NCBI GenBank assembly: GCA_937858895.1 | Contig: CALLZN010000372.1 | Location: forward strand, 1-42,651 | DNA length: 42,651 nucleotides | Direction: 5' to 3' | Origin: an uncultured bacterium | GTDB taxonomy: Bacteria > Planctomycetota > UBA1135 > GCA-002748355 | In this document: in pieces, positions 1-7,802 of the stretch | Layout: each line of letters starts with the position of its first letter | Position numbering within the stretch: position 1 is the first letter of the stretch | Made by a program: the position numbers and the translations under genes | The notes under the pieces: generated by a model | Databases searched by the model: none | What the model saw: the letters and a program-made list of their open reading frames with translations, nothing else | Told to the model about the DNA's origin: nothing

Positions 1-1256
1 TGATCGTGCGTGATGTGACAGGTGACGGACTTGTGGATATTTTATATCCATATACTCTCATCCCAGGGCCAGGTATTGCCATCGGGCTCCTGGAGAACAC
101 CGGCAATGCCGTCTTTCGCGAAGTCTCAAAGGCGAAGATTCCTAGTCCCGTCGTGGGAACAGGCGTGCAGCGCTTCTCATTGGCAGACGTCGATCGTGAC
201 GGCGACCTCGATCTCATCGTTTCCTTCATGGGCCAGAGCGCGCAGCTGTGGCTCAACCTCGGCGACGGGACCTTCGTCGACCGCACTTCGTCCATGATGC
301 CCGGCAGTCCAGTCGCATGGGACATCCTGCCTGGTGACCTTGATGGCGACAAGGACATCGACTTGCTCTTCGTGGGGGGCAGTGGACCGCTTCCCGTCCT
401 TCTCAATGACGGCAAGGGCAAGTTCACGCAATCGCAGAACTACAGCTTCTTGACCGGCCGAGAATGGCCAGGGGACTGCCACTTCATCGACGTCGACTAC
501 GATGGCGACCTCGACTTACTGGCCCCATCGCAGTATGCGGACCATCTTTTCATCAACGACGGTCGCGGCCAGTTCAAAGATGAATCGCATCGAATGCCTC
601 TACCAATCGGCTACGGCGGTAGCGGGGTCGTTGTGCCCGGCGACTACGACGGGAACGGCAGCATTGACCTGCTTGTGTCCTGTGCTGCCCTGTTCTCGTC
701 TTATCCGAGGCACATCAACTACTTGCTCAACGACGGCAGAGGCTACTTCACATTCGTCGCCGGTGTGATCCGCGATCCTGGTGGAATATTTTACATGGTC
801 GAAGCATGTTCGGCCGGCGACATTGATAATGACGGTGACGATGATTTATTCGTAAAGGCGCGTCCCGCAGCCATCTACGATCCGATCCGCGCAAGGACCT
901 GGCGCAACCTTCATCGTCACCTCTTCGTCCCACAGAACCCCCAACTCGGCAAGCCTCTGACACTGGAGCTGCACTCACTGCTCGCTTCGTCAATCGTTCT
1001 GCCGTTCCTCGCCGCCGAAGACGCCAACGTCCGGCTACCCGGCATCAGCGGCCTGCTGCGCTGTGATCCGGCAAGCACCGTCGCGCTCGGTGCCATCGCG
1101 GTGGCAACTCCAGGGCTCGTCGCAGTGTCCTTGCCCATACCCAACCATCCCAAGCTCCTCGGCTTCGACTTCACGCTGCAAGCCCTCATCTTCGACGCCA
1201 AGCAGCCACGGCCGATCGGCTTCACCAATCCAGTCACGAAGACGATCAAGCGATGA
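1..1256 (+). CDS. FG-GAP/VCBS repeat secreted protein, 5' partial
   Basis: The frame is open from the window edge, and residues before the first GTG (position 6) match the downstream paralogue, so the true start lies outside the window. About 417 residues are visible. They hold repeated calcium-binding-like units of the type D-x-D-x-D-G-D-x-D-L followed by LLNDGKGxF, as in integrin-alpha-like beta-propellers. The last ~100 residues form a separate beta-rich domain beginning near LGKPLTLEL and ending FTNPVTKTIKR. The protein is probably exported, since the paralogue at 1483 has a signal peptide. A role in surface binding or carbohydrate interaction would be a guess. It is a tandem paralogue of the next large gene, and the 3' ends are identical over 131 bp. 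The DNA is more A+T-rich than the genes after 4.7 kb. Confidence 0.85.
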   Translation, partial: IVRDVTGDGLVDILYPYTLIPGPGIAIGLLENTGNAVFREVSKAKIPSPVVGTGVQRFSLADVDRDGDLDLIVSFMGQSAQLWLNLGDGTFVDRTSSMMPGSPVAWDILPGDLDGDKDIDLLFVGGSGPLPVLLNDGKGKFTQSQNYSFLTGREWPGDCHFIDVDYDGDLDLLAPSQYADHLFINDGRGQFKDESHRMPLPIGYGGSGVVVPGDYDGNGSIDLLVSCAALFSSYPRHINYLLNDGRGYFTFVAGVIRDPGGIFYMVEACSAGDIDNDGDDDLFVKARPAAIYDPIRARTWRNLHRHLFVPQNPQLGKPLTLELHSLLASSIVLPFLAAEDANVRLPGISGLLRCDPASTVALGAIAVATPGLVAVSLPIPNHPKLLGFDFTLQALIFDAKQPRPIGFTNPVTKTIKR

Positions 1257-1259
1257 CCC
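1129..1259 (+). repeat. 131-bp direct repeat, copy 1 (3' end of FG-GAP gene)
   Basis: By eye this segment is identical to 2912-3042, at an offset of 1783 bp. It runs through the stop codon and three bases beyond, then identity stops. It encodes the end of the shared C-terminal domain. Upstream of it the paralogues remain similar but with scattered, mostly third-position differences. Confidence 0.85.
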
Positions 1260-1486
1260 GAAGTCTGCGCTACATTTGCGAGATCAAGCAATCCGGCAAC
1301 TTCGGGTACAGCAATCTGCAGTCGTTCTTGGCAGTCAACGGTACGCTGGAGCAAGGCACGACTCAGTCTCTGCAAGGTCCGCAACGTGAGGCCCGCGCTG
1401 CGACTGCCTTGCCTGACGCATCACGCGTTGCGCCGAGCAGTTTCGATGAGCGATTGATCCGGATCTTCGGGAGCAAGCAACGATGA
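1253..1486 (+). CDS. possible small protein (77 aa) bridging two FG-GAP genes
   Basis: This is a small frame in the 226-bp spacer between the two FG-GAP genes. Its ATG overlaps the upstream stop in an ATGA, and its TGA overlaps the downstream ATG in another ATGA, an arrangement compatible with translational coupling. The sequence has no signal peptide, membrane segment or motif that I recognise. Composition is unremarkable. After the second paralogue the same ATGACCC occurs, but that frame closes after four codons, which argues against a conserved function. It may be chance or a leftover of the duplication. Confidence 0.2.
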   Translation: MTRSLRYICEIKQSGNFGYSNLQSFLAVNGTLEQGTTQSLQGPQREARAATALPDASRVAPSSFDERLIRIFGSKQR

Positions 1487-3039
1487 AGGCTTCGCGCAAC
1501 TTGATTTCGTGGTGCTGTGGAGCCTTGACCGGCTTGTTCGTCGCATTCGCGTTCTGTCCTGATCGCCTTGACGCACAAGAGCGCGTGCGAGTCAACGAAG
1601 AACTGATATTCGGCCATGCTGGAGTTGAGTTTGCGGACGTTGATGGAGACGGAGACCTCGACTGGATCTCGCTTGCAGGGCCGTCTGGAATAGCGCTTCG
1701 CTTGAATGATGGCATTGGTAACTTTCTTGACGCTACTGCGGGCCGTATCCCGATCGGAATCACTCCGGTCGGAGCTAGCCCGTTGCGGCTGATAGTGCGC
1801 GACATAACCGGTGACGGATTCGTGGACATCGTCTTCCCGTACGGCGCTACAACCCAGCCGGGGTTTGGCATCGGGCTCCTGCAGAATGACGGTAACGGTG
1901 TGTTCCGAGATGTAACGTCGACGAAGATGCCTCCCCCCGCGCCATTCGTGCCCGAGCGCTTCGCGGTTGTTGATATCGATGGCGACAGCGATCCTGATCT
2001 TGTCCTCCCGTTCAGGGGATCGAGTGCGCAACTTTGGATCAATCTCGGCGACGGGGCCTTCGTCGACCGCACTTCATCCATGATACCCGGCAGTCCTGTC
2101 GCGTGGAACATCGTTCCAGGCGATATCGACGGAGACAAGGACATCGACTTGCTATTCGTTGGATCCAGGGGTCCGCTGCGCATGCTGCTCAATGATGGCA
2201 AGGGTCATTTCGCGCCGTCGCATAATCACAGCTTCTTGACAACGCGCGAGGGCATCGTATCGGCGAACCTTCTGGATGTTGACTGCGACGGTGACGTGGA
2301 TGCCTTCGTGCTGACGGAGTATGCCGATTATCTGTTTATCAATGACGGCAGCGGTCGGTTCAAAGACGAGTCTTACCGCATGCCCAAGCCGGTCGGATAT
2401 GGCGGTAGCCTGATCAGCGTGCCCGGCGATTTCGACGGGAACGGAAGTCTCGATATCCTTGTGTCCTGCTTCTTCCCATTCTCGTCCTACCCAAAGCACA
2501 TCAACTACTTGCTCAACGATGGCAAAGGCAACTTCACATTTGTCGGTGCCGTGATTCGTGATCCGGGCGGGCTGCATATCGTCGAAGAATGCTCCGTCGC
2601 CGACATGGACAATGACGGTGACGATGACTTGTTCGTGCTGTCGCGGCCCACGTCCCCCTTGGATCCGATTCGCTGCAGGACCTGGCGCAACCTTCATCGT
2701 CACCTCTTCGTCCCACAGAACCCCCAACTCGGCAAGCCGCTGACGCTGGAGCTGCACTCACTGCTCGCTTCGTCAATCGTCCTGCCCTTCCTTGCCGCCG
2801 AAGACGCCAACATCCGACTTCCCGGCATCAGCGGCCTGCTGCGCTGCGATCCGGCAAACACCGTCGCTCTTGGTGCAATCGCGGTGACAACTCCAGGACT
2901 CGTCACAATGACCTTGCCCATACCCAACCATCCCAAGCTCCTCGGCTTCGACTTCACGCTGCAAGCCCTCATCTTCGACGCCAAGCAGCCACGGCCGATC
3001 GGCTTCACCAATCCAGTCACGAAGACGATCAAGCGATGA
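1483..3039 (+). CDS. FG-GAP/VCBS repeat secreted protein
   Basis: A 518-residue protein starting with a signal peptide: basic MKASR, a hydrophobic stretch to about residue 27, and a likely cleavage after LDA-Q near residue 31. FG-GAP/VCBS units follow from about residue 40 to 400, each with an acidic calcium loop such as DVDGDGDLDW, DIDGDSDPDL, DIDGDKDIDL or DMDNDGDDDL. They suggest a seven-bladed-type propeller. Residues ~415-518 are the C-terminal domain shared with the preceding gene. The ATG overlaps the stop of the small frame in the spacer. The ligand is unknown; the family is used for extracellular adhesion or as a scaffold. Export is a safe inference, the role is not. Confidence 0.88.
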   Translation: MKASRNLISWCCGALTGLFVAFAFCPDRLDAQERVRVNEELIFGHAGVEFADVDGDGDLDWISLAGPSGIALRLNDGIGNFLDATAGRIPIGITPVGASPLRLIVRDITGDGFVDIVFPYGATTQPGFGIGLLQNDGNGVFRDVTSTKMPPPAPFVPERFAVVDIDGDSDPDLVLPFRGSSAQLWINLGDGAFVDRTSSMIPGSPVAWNIVPGDIDGDKDIDLLFVGSRGPLRMLLNDGKGHFAPSHNHSFLTTREGIVSANLLDVDCDGDVDAFVLTEYADYLFINDGSGRFKDESYRMPKPVGYGGSLISVPGDFDGNGSLDILVSCFFPFSSYPKHINYLLNDGKGNFTFVGAVIRDPGGLHIVEECSVADMDNDGDDDLFVLSRPTSPLDPIRCRTWRNLHRHLFVPQNPQLGKPLTLELHSLLASSIVLPFLAAEDANIRLPGISGLLRCDPANTVALGAIAVTTPGLVTMTLPIPNHPKLLGFDFTLQALIFDAKQPRPIGFTNPVTKTIKR

Positions 3040-3042
3040 CCC
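2912..3042 (+). repeat. 131-bp direct repeat, copy 2
   Basis: Second copy of the segment at 1129-1259, read as identical base by base. It covers the last 42 codons, the stop and three further bases. Such local identity inside otherwise diverged paralogues suggests recent gene conversion or unequal exchange. Confidence 0.85.
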
Positions 3043-3080
3043 CGAGTTGACGTCTGCAACGCAGCGAAGAGTACGAGGCG

Positions 3081-4586
3081 ATGATGAAGCGCTGCTCTAT
3101 GCATGCATGCGTCGGGTTGATATGGGTGTCTCCGGTTGCAGCCCAGGCTCCACGAACCTTGTTTTCAAGATTCAACGATGCCGATTCAACCGTGCTCGTT
3201 CACCATGGCGTCGATGCGCCATCTGCTAGGCTTGTGCGCGTGTCATCTTCTGCAGTGCAGGAGTCTGTGATAGCATTGATGGCAAAGCCGCGCGACGTTG
3301 CCAATATCAAAGCCCTCAATGCAGTGGATGCAAGTACGCTTGTGTTTGCTGGCGCCACCGCGTCGAATCAGGGCGAGTTGAGGCTGTTTCACGACAGCGG
3401 TAACGGCTTTGCGCTTTCGAGCACGTATACGGAGGCTGGTAGCGATTTCGTCGGCGTCGCCTACTCGCGGGCAAGGCAGCGGCTATATTTGCTGGATAGC
3501 TTGAAGCAGCGCATCATATATGCTGATATGTCTTCGGCTAGCACGGCGCTGCCTCAATTGTGGAGCGTCTTAGTGACATCCCAGCAGTTGCCCGGCCTAG
3601 CCGGGGTATCGGACTACCGGCTCTCTTTGAGCAAAGCCTCCGATGGTCCCGCTCCAATCTTAGCTGCTCATCCGCTCCGCGCCTACCCTGGCGACACATT
3701 TACAATCACGGATTCGGCTACTGTCCCGACGAGCGTGATCCCGGGAGACCACAGTGTTGCCCGGATCATGGATGCGCACGTGACGAGCTCGGCGGCATCC
3801 TTGACTGTCAAAGGTCCGCCGGGAGTCTCGGTTGATGTCGAGTCCGCTATCACGGGCATGAGCTATGGCTCAGCGATAACCGCAATGAACGGTGTCGCGG
3901 CTGTCCCGTTGCAGCCTGGGATCGTGCTTGGTGACATCGTTGTTGCTCGCCGTGCCGGAGCAGTCGCCGGAACCCCTTATTTTTGTTCGTTCCAACGCTG
4001 GGGTTTTTCAGAGTCGTTGTCGATGGGTATCGCTATTGAAGATATCGGCCGAGCATGTTCAATGAACGCGTGGACAAACAACGCGATTTTCGGAGTGAAT
4101 GCGTTTTTGAAGTACACTGGCACGCCAAATCCGAGCAACTTTGCGGCGTCATTGGTTGTCGGTACCGAGAGCGATGTATACGCTATCGGCGGCGGGCAAT
4201 ATGCGCTCTTCGGGTCCGCCGTCTTTCAAAGCACAGCGTATGTGGACCCGGGCCGACTGCCGGTAGGTTTTGCAACGGCCGACCTGCCTATACCAGGTGA
4301 CCAAACGCTTGTGGGCACGACAGTGTGCTTTCAATGGTGGATCAACGACGGCCCGGCAATTCGCGTTTCTAACGTGGCATGCATTTTGATCCGCGATGCA
4401 GAGTTCGTTCCAGCTTCACCTGCTGCACTGAGTCGAGGCCGTCCGGGCACCCTCACTCCACGCCGTACGAGTAACAGCGAGACACGTCGTGCCCTAGCTG
4501 AATGGCTACGAAAATGCGGGGCGCGGATACTGACGAACGATGAGCAATACTCCTCTGCGCGGCGCTTCATAAAAGCTCGTCGGTAA
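3081..4586 (+). CDS. secreted protein of unknown function
   Basis: A 501-residue frame; the start could also be the second ATG at 3084. It begins with a short signal peptide (MKRCSMHACVGLIWVSPVAAQA). I recognise no enzyme domain. Residues ~20-180 look like irregular propeller-type strands. Around residues 388-438 there is the pattern ADLPIPGDQTLVGTTVCFQ followed by RVSNVACILI, a version of the C-terminal domain found in the FG-GAP genes. The roughly 60 residues after it are basic and charged and do not fit that domain, so the natural end may have been lost or extended by rearrangement. Codons such as ATA, TTA and TAT are more common than in genes to the right. Likely co-transcribed with the FG-GAP gene 41 bp upstream. 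Confidence 0.7.
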   Translation: MMKRCSMHACVGLIWVSPVAAQAPRTLFSRFNDADSTVLVHHGVDAPSARLVRVSSSAVQESVIALMAKPRDVANIKALNAVDASTLVFAGATASNQGELRLFHDSGNGFALSSTYTEAGSDFVGVAYSRARQRLYLLDSLKQRIIYADMSSASTALPQLWSVLVTSQQLPGLAGVSDYRLSLSKASDGPAPILAAHPLRAYPGDTFTITDSATVPTSVIPGDHSVARIMDAHVTSSAASLTVKGPPGVSVDVESAITGMSYGSAITAMNGVAAVPLQPGIVLGDIVVARRAGAVAGTPYFCSFQRWGFSESLSMGIAIEDIGRACSMNAWTNNAIFGVNAFLKYTGTPNPSNFAASLVVGTESDVYAIGGGQYALFGSAVFQSTAYVDPGRLPVGFATADLPIPGDQTLVGTTVCFQWWINDGPAIRVSNVACILIRDAEFVPASPAALSRGRPGTLTPRRTSNSETRRALAEWLRKCGARILTNDEQYSSARRFIKARR

Positions 4587-4686
4587 GCAGCTCGTAGACC
4601 GGGCTCTTGATCTCGTTGCGGTAGCCAGGCCACCGGTCCTTCGGCAATACCGGCAGCCTTCTTGCGGTGTTCTTGCGTGCCGCCGG
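4567..4686 (-). pseudogene. coding-like C-terminal remnant on the minus strand
   Basis: Reading the minus strand gives 39 open codons, closed upstream by TAG at 4687-4689 and ending in TGA at 4567. The product, with segments RWPGYRNEIKSPVYELL and TDELL, looks like a natural folded C-terminus rather than an antisense shadow, and it fills the gap between two plus-strand genes. It has no start codon and I cannot name the family. It could be the tail of a gene removed by deletion or rearrangement. Chance is possible at this length. Confidence 0.25.
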
Positions 4687-4700
4687 CTACGCTCAGCGCG

Positions 4701-5342
4701 ATGCGCGCAGCTCTCTTCGACCTCGACGGCACCCTGGCCGACACCATGCCGGTTTGCTTCGCCGCGTTTCGCGAGGTCTTCCGTGAAGAGCTAGGTGTCG
4801 ACCTCGACAACGATGCGATCGCGATCCACTTCGGCCCTTCTGAGGAGGGCGTCTTGCGCAAGGTCCTAGGCCTCGACCGCGAGGCGGCGGCGACCGAGCG
4901 TTACCTCGAGCGCTATGCGCGTCTGCATCGGGATGTCCCCGGACTCTTCCCGGGTATGGAGCGCGTGCTGCAGCGCTGCGCCGACATGGGGCTGCGCCGG
5001 GGTATCGTGACCGGCAAGGGGCCGCGGAGCGCCCGCATCTCGGCGGACCAGCTCGGCCTCGATGCCCACTTCGAAGTCATCGAAGCGGGTTCGCCCGAGG
5101 GCTGGAGCAAGGTCGAGCGCTTGCGGCACATCCTCGATGCGTGGGGCATCGATGCCGGCGCGGGCTTCTACGTCGGTGACCATCCGAGCGACGTACGCGC
5201 TGCCCGCGAGCTCGGCCTGCATGCGATCTCGGTCGCGTGGTGTCCTCTGGCCGATGTCGAGGCGCTGCGCCGCGCCGAGCCCGACGCGCTCTTGACAAGG
5301 CCTGAGGACTTGCTCGCTTGGCTCGACGAGCTGCGTGCGTGA
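4701..5342 (+). CDS. HAD-superfamily phosphatase (phosphoglycolate phosphatase-like)
   Basis: A 213-residue protein of the haloacid dehalogenase superfamily, expected to hydrolyse a small phosphomonoester in the cytoplasm through a phospho-aspartate. Motif I is FDLDGTLADT at the very N-terminus (nucleophile D7, acid/base D9). A helical cap follows at about residues 15-85. Motif II is the Thr in GIVTGKG, and motif IV is FYVGDHPSDVRAA with two acidic residues. The ATG at 4701 is chosen because it places motif I at residue 5; an upstream in-frame ATG at 4662 would add a tail without conserved character. Length and layout match the PGP/Gph branch (usually 215-230 aa). The substrate cannot be told from sequence. 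The next gene starts 31 bp after the stop. Confidence 0.85.
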   Translation: MRAALFDLDGTLADTMPVCFAAFREVFREELGVDLDNDAIAIHFGPSEEGVLRKVLGLDREAAATERYLERYARLHRDVPGLFPGMERVLQRCADMGLRRGIVTGKGPRSARISADQLGLDAHFEVIEAGSPEGWSKVERLRHILDAWGIDAGAGFYVGDHPSDVRAARELGLHAISVAWCPLADVEALRRAEPDALLTRPEDLLAWLDELRA

Positions 5343-5373
5343 GTTCCGAGGGCGCGTGTTACGCTCTCCGGCG

Positions 5374-6096
5374 ATGGGACGACAACTCGAAGCTCGCTAC
5401 CTGATCGAGACCATGGAGCGGCTCGTGCGGCGCATCGAAGAGCGCTTCCCGAGCGCGATGCTCGTGCGGACAGCGCAAGCCGTGCTCGAGACCGCGCGGC
5501 AAGCGCAGGAGCGGACGGCGCGTTTCTCGAGGCCCATCCTCTGGCTGCGCATACCGATCTTTTTGCTGCTGACCTTCATCCCGGTCTTCCTGATCTACGA
5601 GCTCTGGGTCCTCGATCTTCCCTTCACGCCGGGGAGCCTCGGGGACGCGATCAGCTTCTTTCAGGCGGCGGTCGAGAGCCTCGTCTTCATCGGCATCGGC
5701 ACGCTCTTTCTCATGACGCTCGAAGGGCGCTTCAAGCGTCGGCGCGCGCTCGAGGCCGTGCACGAGCTCCGCGAGCTCGCCCACATCATCGACATGCACC
5801 AGCTCGACAAGGATCCGGCCTACTTGCTCGGGGAGGGGACGATGACCGCGAGTTCGCCCGCGCGCACGATGACGGCCTTCGAACTGAATCGCTACCTCGA
5901 CTACTGCAGCGAGCTGCTCGCCCTCATCGGTAAGGTCGCGGCAATCTATGGCCAACGCATCGCCGATCCCGTGGCCCTCGAAGCCGTCGACCAGGTCGAG
6001 AACCTGACGACCGGGCTCTCGCGCAAGGTTTGGCAGAAGCTCATGATCCTCGACCAGGAGAGCGACCGCGTGCGCGAGAGTCGGCGCGGCCCCTGA
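5374..6096 (+). CDS. conserved two-TM membrane protein, function unknown
   Basis: A 240-residue protein. It starts with about 60 basic and helical residues, then a hydrophobic segment (ILWLRIPIFLLLTFIPVFLI). A loop follows, and then a second hydrophobic stretch (AAVESLVFIGIGTLFLM) that ends in a basic cluster KRRR. The remaining ~125 residues are cytoplasmic-type helices with conserved-looking stretches such as AHIIDMHQLDKDP, MTAFELNRYLDYCSELL and LTTGLSRKVWQKL. I have the impression that such proteins recur in several phyla, but I cannot give a name or activity. The ATG at 5374 is preferred over a GTG at 5335 that overlaps the HAD gene. No clear Shine-Dalgarno is visible. Confidence 0.75.
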   Translation: MGRQLEARYLIETMERLVRRIEERFPSAMLVRTAQAVLETARQAQERTARFSRPILWLRIPIFLLLTFIPVFLIYELWVLDLPFTPGSLGDAISFFQAAVESLVFIGIGTLFLMTLEGRFKRRRALEAVHELRELAHIIDMHQLDKDPAYLLGEGTMTASSPARTMTAFELNRYLDYCSELLALIGKVAAIYGQRIADPVALEAVDQVENLTTGLSRKVWQKLMILDQESDRVRESRRGP

Positions 6097-6185
6097 GCGC
6101 GAGCTTTGGTCCGGCGGCCGGGCCGATGCGCCGCTAGGATAAAACTCCCACCGCACGCCACGACGTCTTTCCTGGAGCCAGAGTC

Positions 6186-7766
6186 ATGCGCGCATTCCCT
6201 TGCAAGCGCCCCGCCGAGTCACGATCACGTAGACTTCGCTTCTCTCTCATTCTCGCAGTCGCCGCGTGTGTTGGCCCGCTGACGAGTCAAACACCCCTGC
6301 ACGTCGAGCTCGTGGGCTTTGGGTTCACGGCGCCGGTCGACCTCCAAGTGCCGCCGGGGGACAGGGAGCGTCTCTTCATCGCTCAACAGGACGGCTTGGT
6401 CCGCATCATCAAGAAGGGCGCGACGCTCGCGACACCCTTCCTCGATTTGACGGCGAAGACCATGCGGACCAACGAGGGTGGCCTCTTGGGGCTCGCCTTT
6501 CATCCGCGCTACGCGCAGAACGGTTACGCCTATTTTTACTACACGGACCTGAGCGGTAGCTCGGTCGTCGAGCGCTACACGGCCTCGACGGCCAACCCCG
6601 ATGTTGCGGACCCCTCGTCCGTGCGTCGCATCCTCGGCCCGCTTGCGCAGCCGCTGCCGAGTCACAACGGTGGCTCGCTCTTCTTCGGGCCCAAGGGCTA
6701 CCTGCATCTCTGTCTTGGGGATGGTGGTGGGGTCGGTGACTTCGCTTGTCGGGCTCAGAACGGTCAAAGTCTGCTCGGCAAGATCCTGCGGCTCGACGTG
6801 GACACGACGACCGCGGCTTATGCGATTCCACCCGACAATCCGTTTCGTAACGATCCCAACGTCCTCGATGAGATCGCGCACTTGGGTTTGCGCAACCCCT
6901 GGCGCGCCTCGTACGATCGCGTGACCGGCGACCTTTACATTGCAGATGTCGGCCAGGATGCCTTCGAAGAAGTGAGCTTTGCACCGAACGGCCGGCTCGG
7001 GCTCAACTTTGGTTGGAAGATCATGGAGGCCAGCAGTTGTTACTCGAGCGCTGCATGCGCGGCGACCGTGCCGGTGTGCAACGCCCCCGAGTTGACGCTG
7101 CCAATCCACAGCTACGGTCCGGTGGATGGGCGTTCGATCACCGGCGGCTTCGTCTATCGCGGCTGCGCAATCCCGGATCTCAAGGGCAGCTACTTCTTCG
7201 CCGATTGGATGTCGCAGCGCATCTGGTCCTTCCGCTACCGGAATGGACAGAAGAGCGACCTTCGCGAGCGCACAGCCGAGCTCGTGCCGAAGACTGGGAC
7301 GCGGCGCATCCATCGCGTCTCGAGCTTCGGACAAGACGACTACGGCGAGCTCTACCTCTGCGACTACAGCGATGGCGAGATCTGGAAGCTCGTCCCGGAC
7401 GCGCCGCCGCCGGTCAAGGACCTGGGCCAAGGGCTCGCGGGGACGCATGGCGTCCCGGTCTTCGATGCCTGCGGCCAGCTCACGAGCGGCAACTCGGCGC
7501 TCTTCACGCTCGAGAGCGCGGTGCCGCTCTCGGTCGCGGTCCTCGTCCTCTCGGCGACGAACAGCCCGGTCTCGATCTTCGGTGGCACGCTCGTGCCCTG
7601 GCCGCCGCTGCCGGTCATCGTCTTTCCGACTGGCGCCGCGGGCACCGTGGCCTTCGACGTTCCTGGCTCGACTCCTGGTATTGCCTATGCACAGTTTCTC
7701 GTGCTGGACCAGATGGCTCCCCAGGGCTTTGCCTTCTCGAATGCCCTTCAGGTGACGCTGCGCTGA
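6186..7766 (+). CDS. secreted PQQ-type sugar dehydrogenase (GSDH family)
   Basis: A 526-residue exported protein: twin-basic N-terminus, hydrophobic core and a cleavage region near residue 34. Residues ~40-400 match the glucose/sorbosone dehydrogenase six-bladed propeller, soluble quinoprotein type. Family signatures are seen in order: DGLVRIIKKG, GLLGLAFHPRY, LPSHNGGSLFFGPKGYL with the catalytic-type His160, LLGKILRLDVD, GLRNPWRASYD and YIADVGQDAFEEV. These enzymes oxidise aldoses or related alcohols in the periplasm using PQQ; the actual sugar is not predictable. The last ~110 residues are an extra beta-rich domain ending FAFSNALQVTL, shared with other secreted proteins here. GGAG lies about 8 nt before the ATG. 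Confidence 0.9.
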   Translation: MRAFPCKRPAESRSRRLRFSLILAVAACVGPLTSQTPLHVELVGFGFTAPVDLQVPPGDRERLFIAQQDGLVRIIKKGATLATPFLDLTAKTMRTNEGGLLGLAFHPRYAQNGYAYFYYTDLSGSSVVERYTASTANPDVADPSSVRRILGPLAQPLPSHNGGSLFFGPKGYLHLCLGDGGGVGDFACRAQNGQSLLGKILRLDVDTTTAAYAIPPDNPFRNDPNVLDEIAHLGLRNPWRASYDRVTGDLYIADVGQDAFEEVSFAPNGRLGLNFGWKIMEASSCYSSAACAATVPVCNAPELTLPIHSYGPVDGRSITGGFVYRGCAIPDLKGSYFFADWMSQRIWSFRYRNGQKSDLRERTAELVPKTGTRRIHRVSSFGQDDYGELYLCDYSDGEIWKLVPDAPPPVKDLGQGLAGTHGVPVFDACGQLTSGNSALFTLESAVPLSVAVLVLSATNSPVSIFGGTLVPWPPLPVIVFPTGAAGTVAFDVPGSTPGIAYAQFLVLDQMAPQGFAFSNALQVTLR

Positions 7767-7802
7767 GTTCGGGGCGGTCACGAGGATTTCGCTGTACAAC
7801 AA

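Noticed and set aside
4331..4861. 176-codon minus-strand frame over the unknown protein and HAD start
   Set aside because: Its translation is low-complexity and overlaps two real genes; a different minus frame in the gap looks more protein-like and is reported instead.
6225..7802. A 525-codon minus-strand frame opposite the sugar dehydrogenase
   Set aside because: Antisense shadow of a well-identified enzyme, with charged low-complexity translation.
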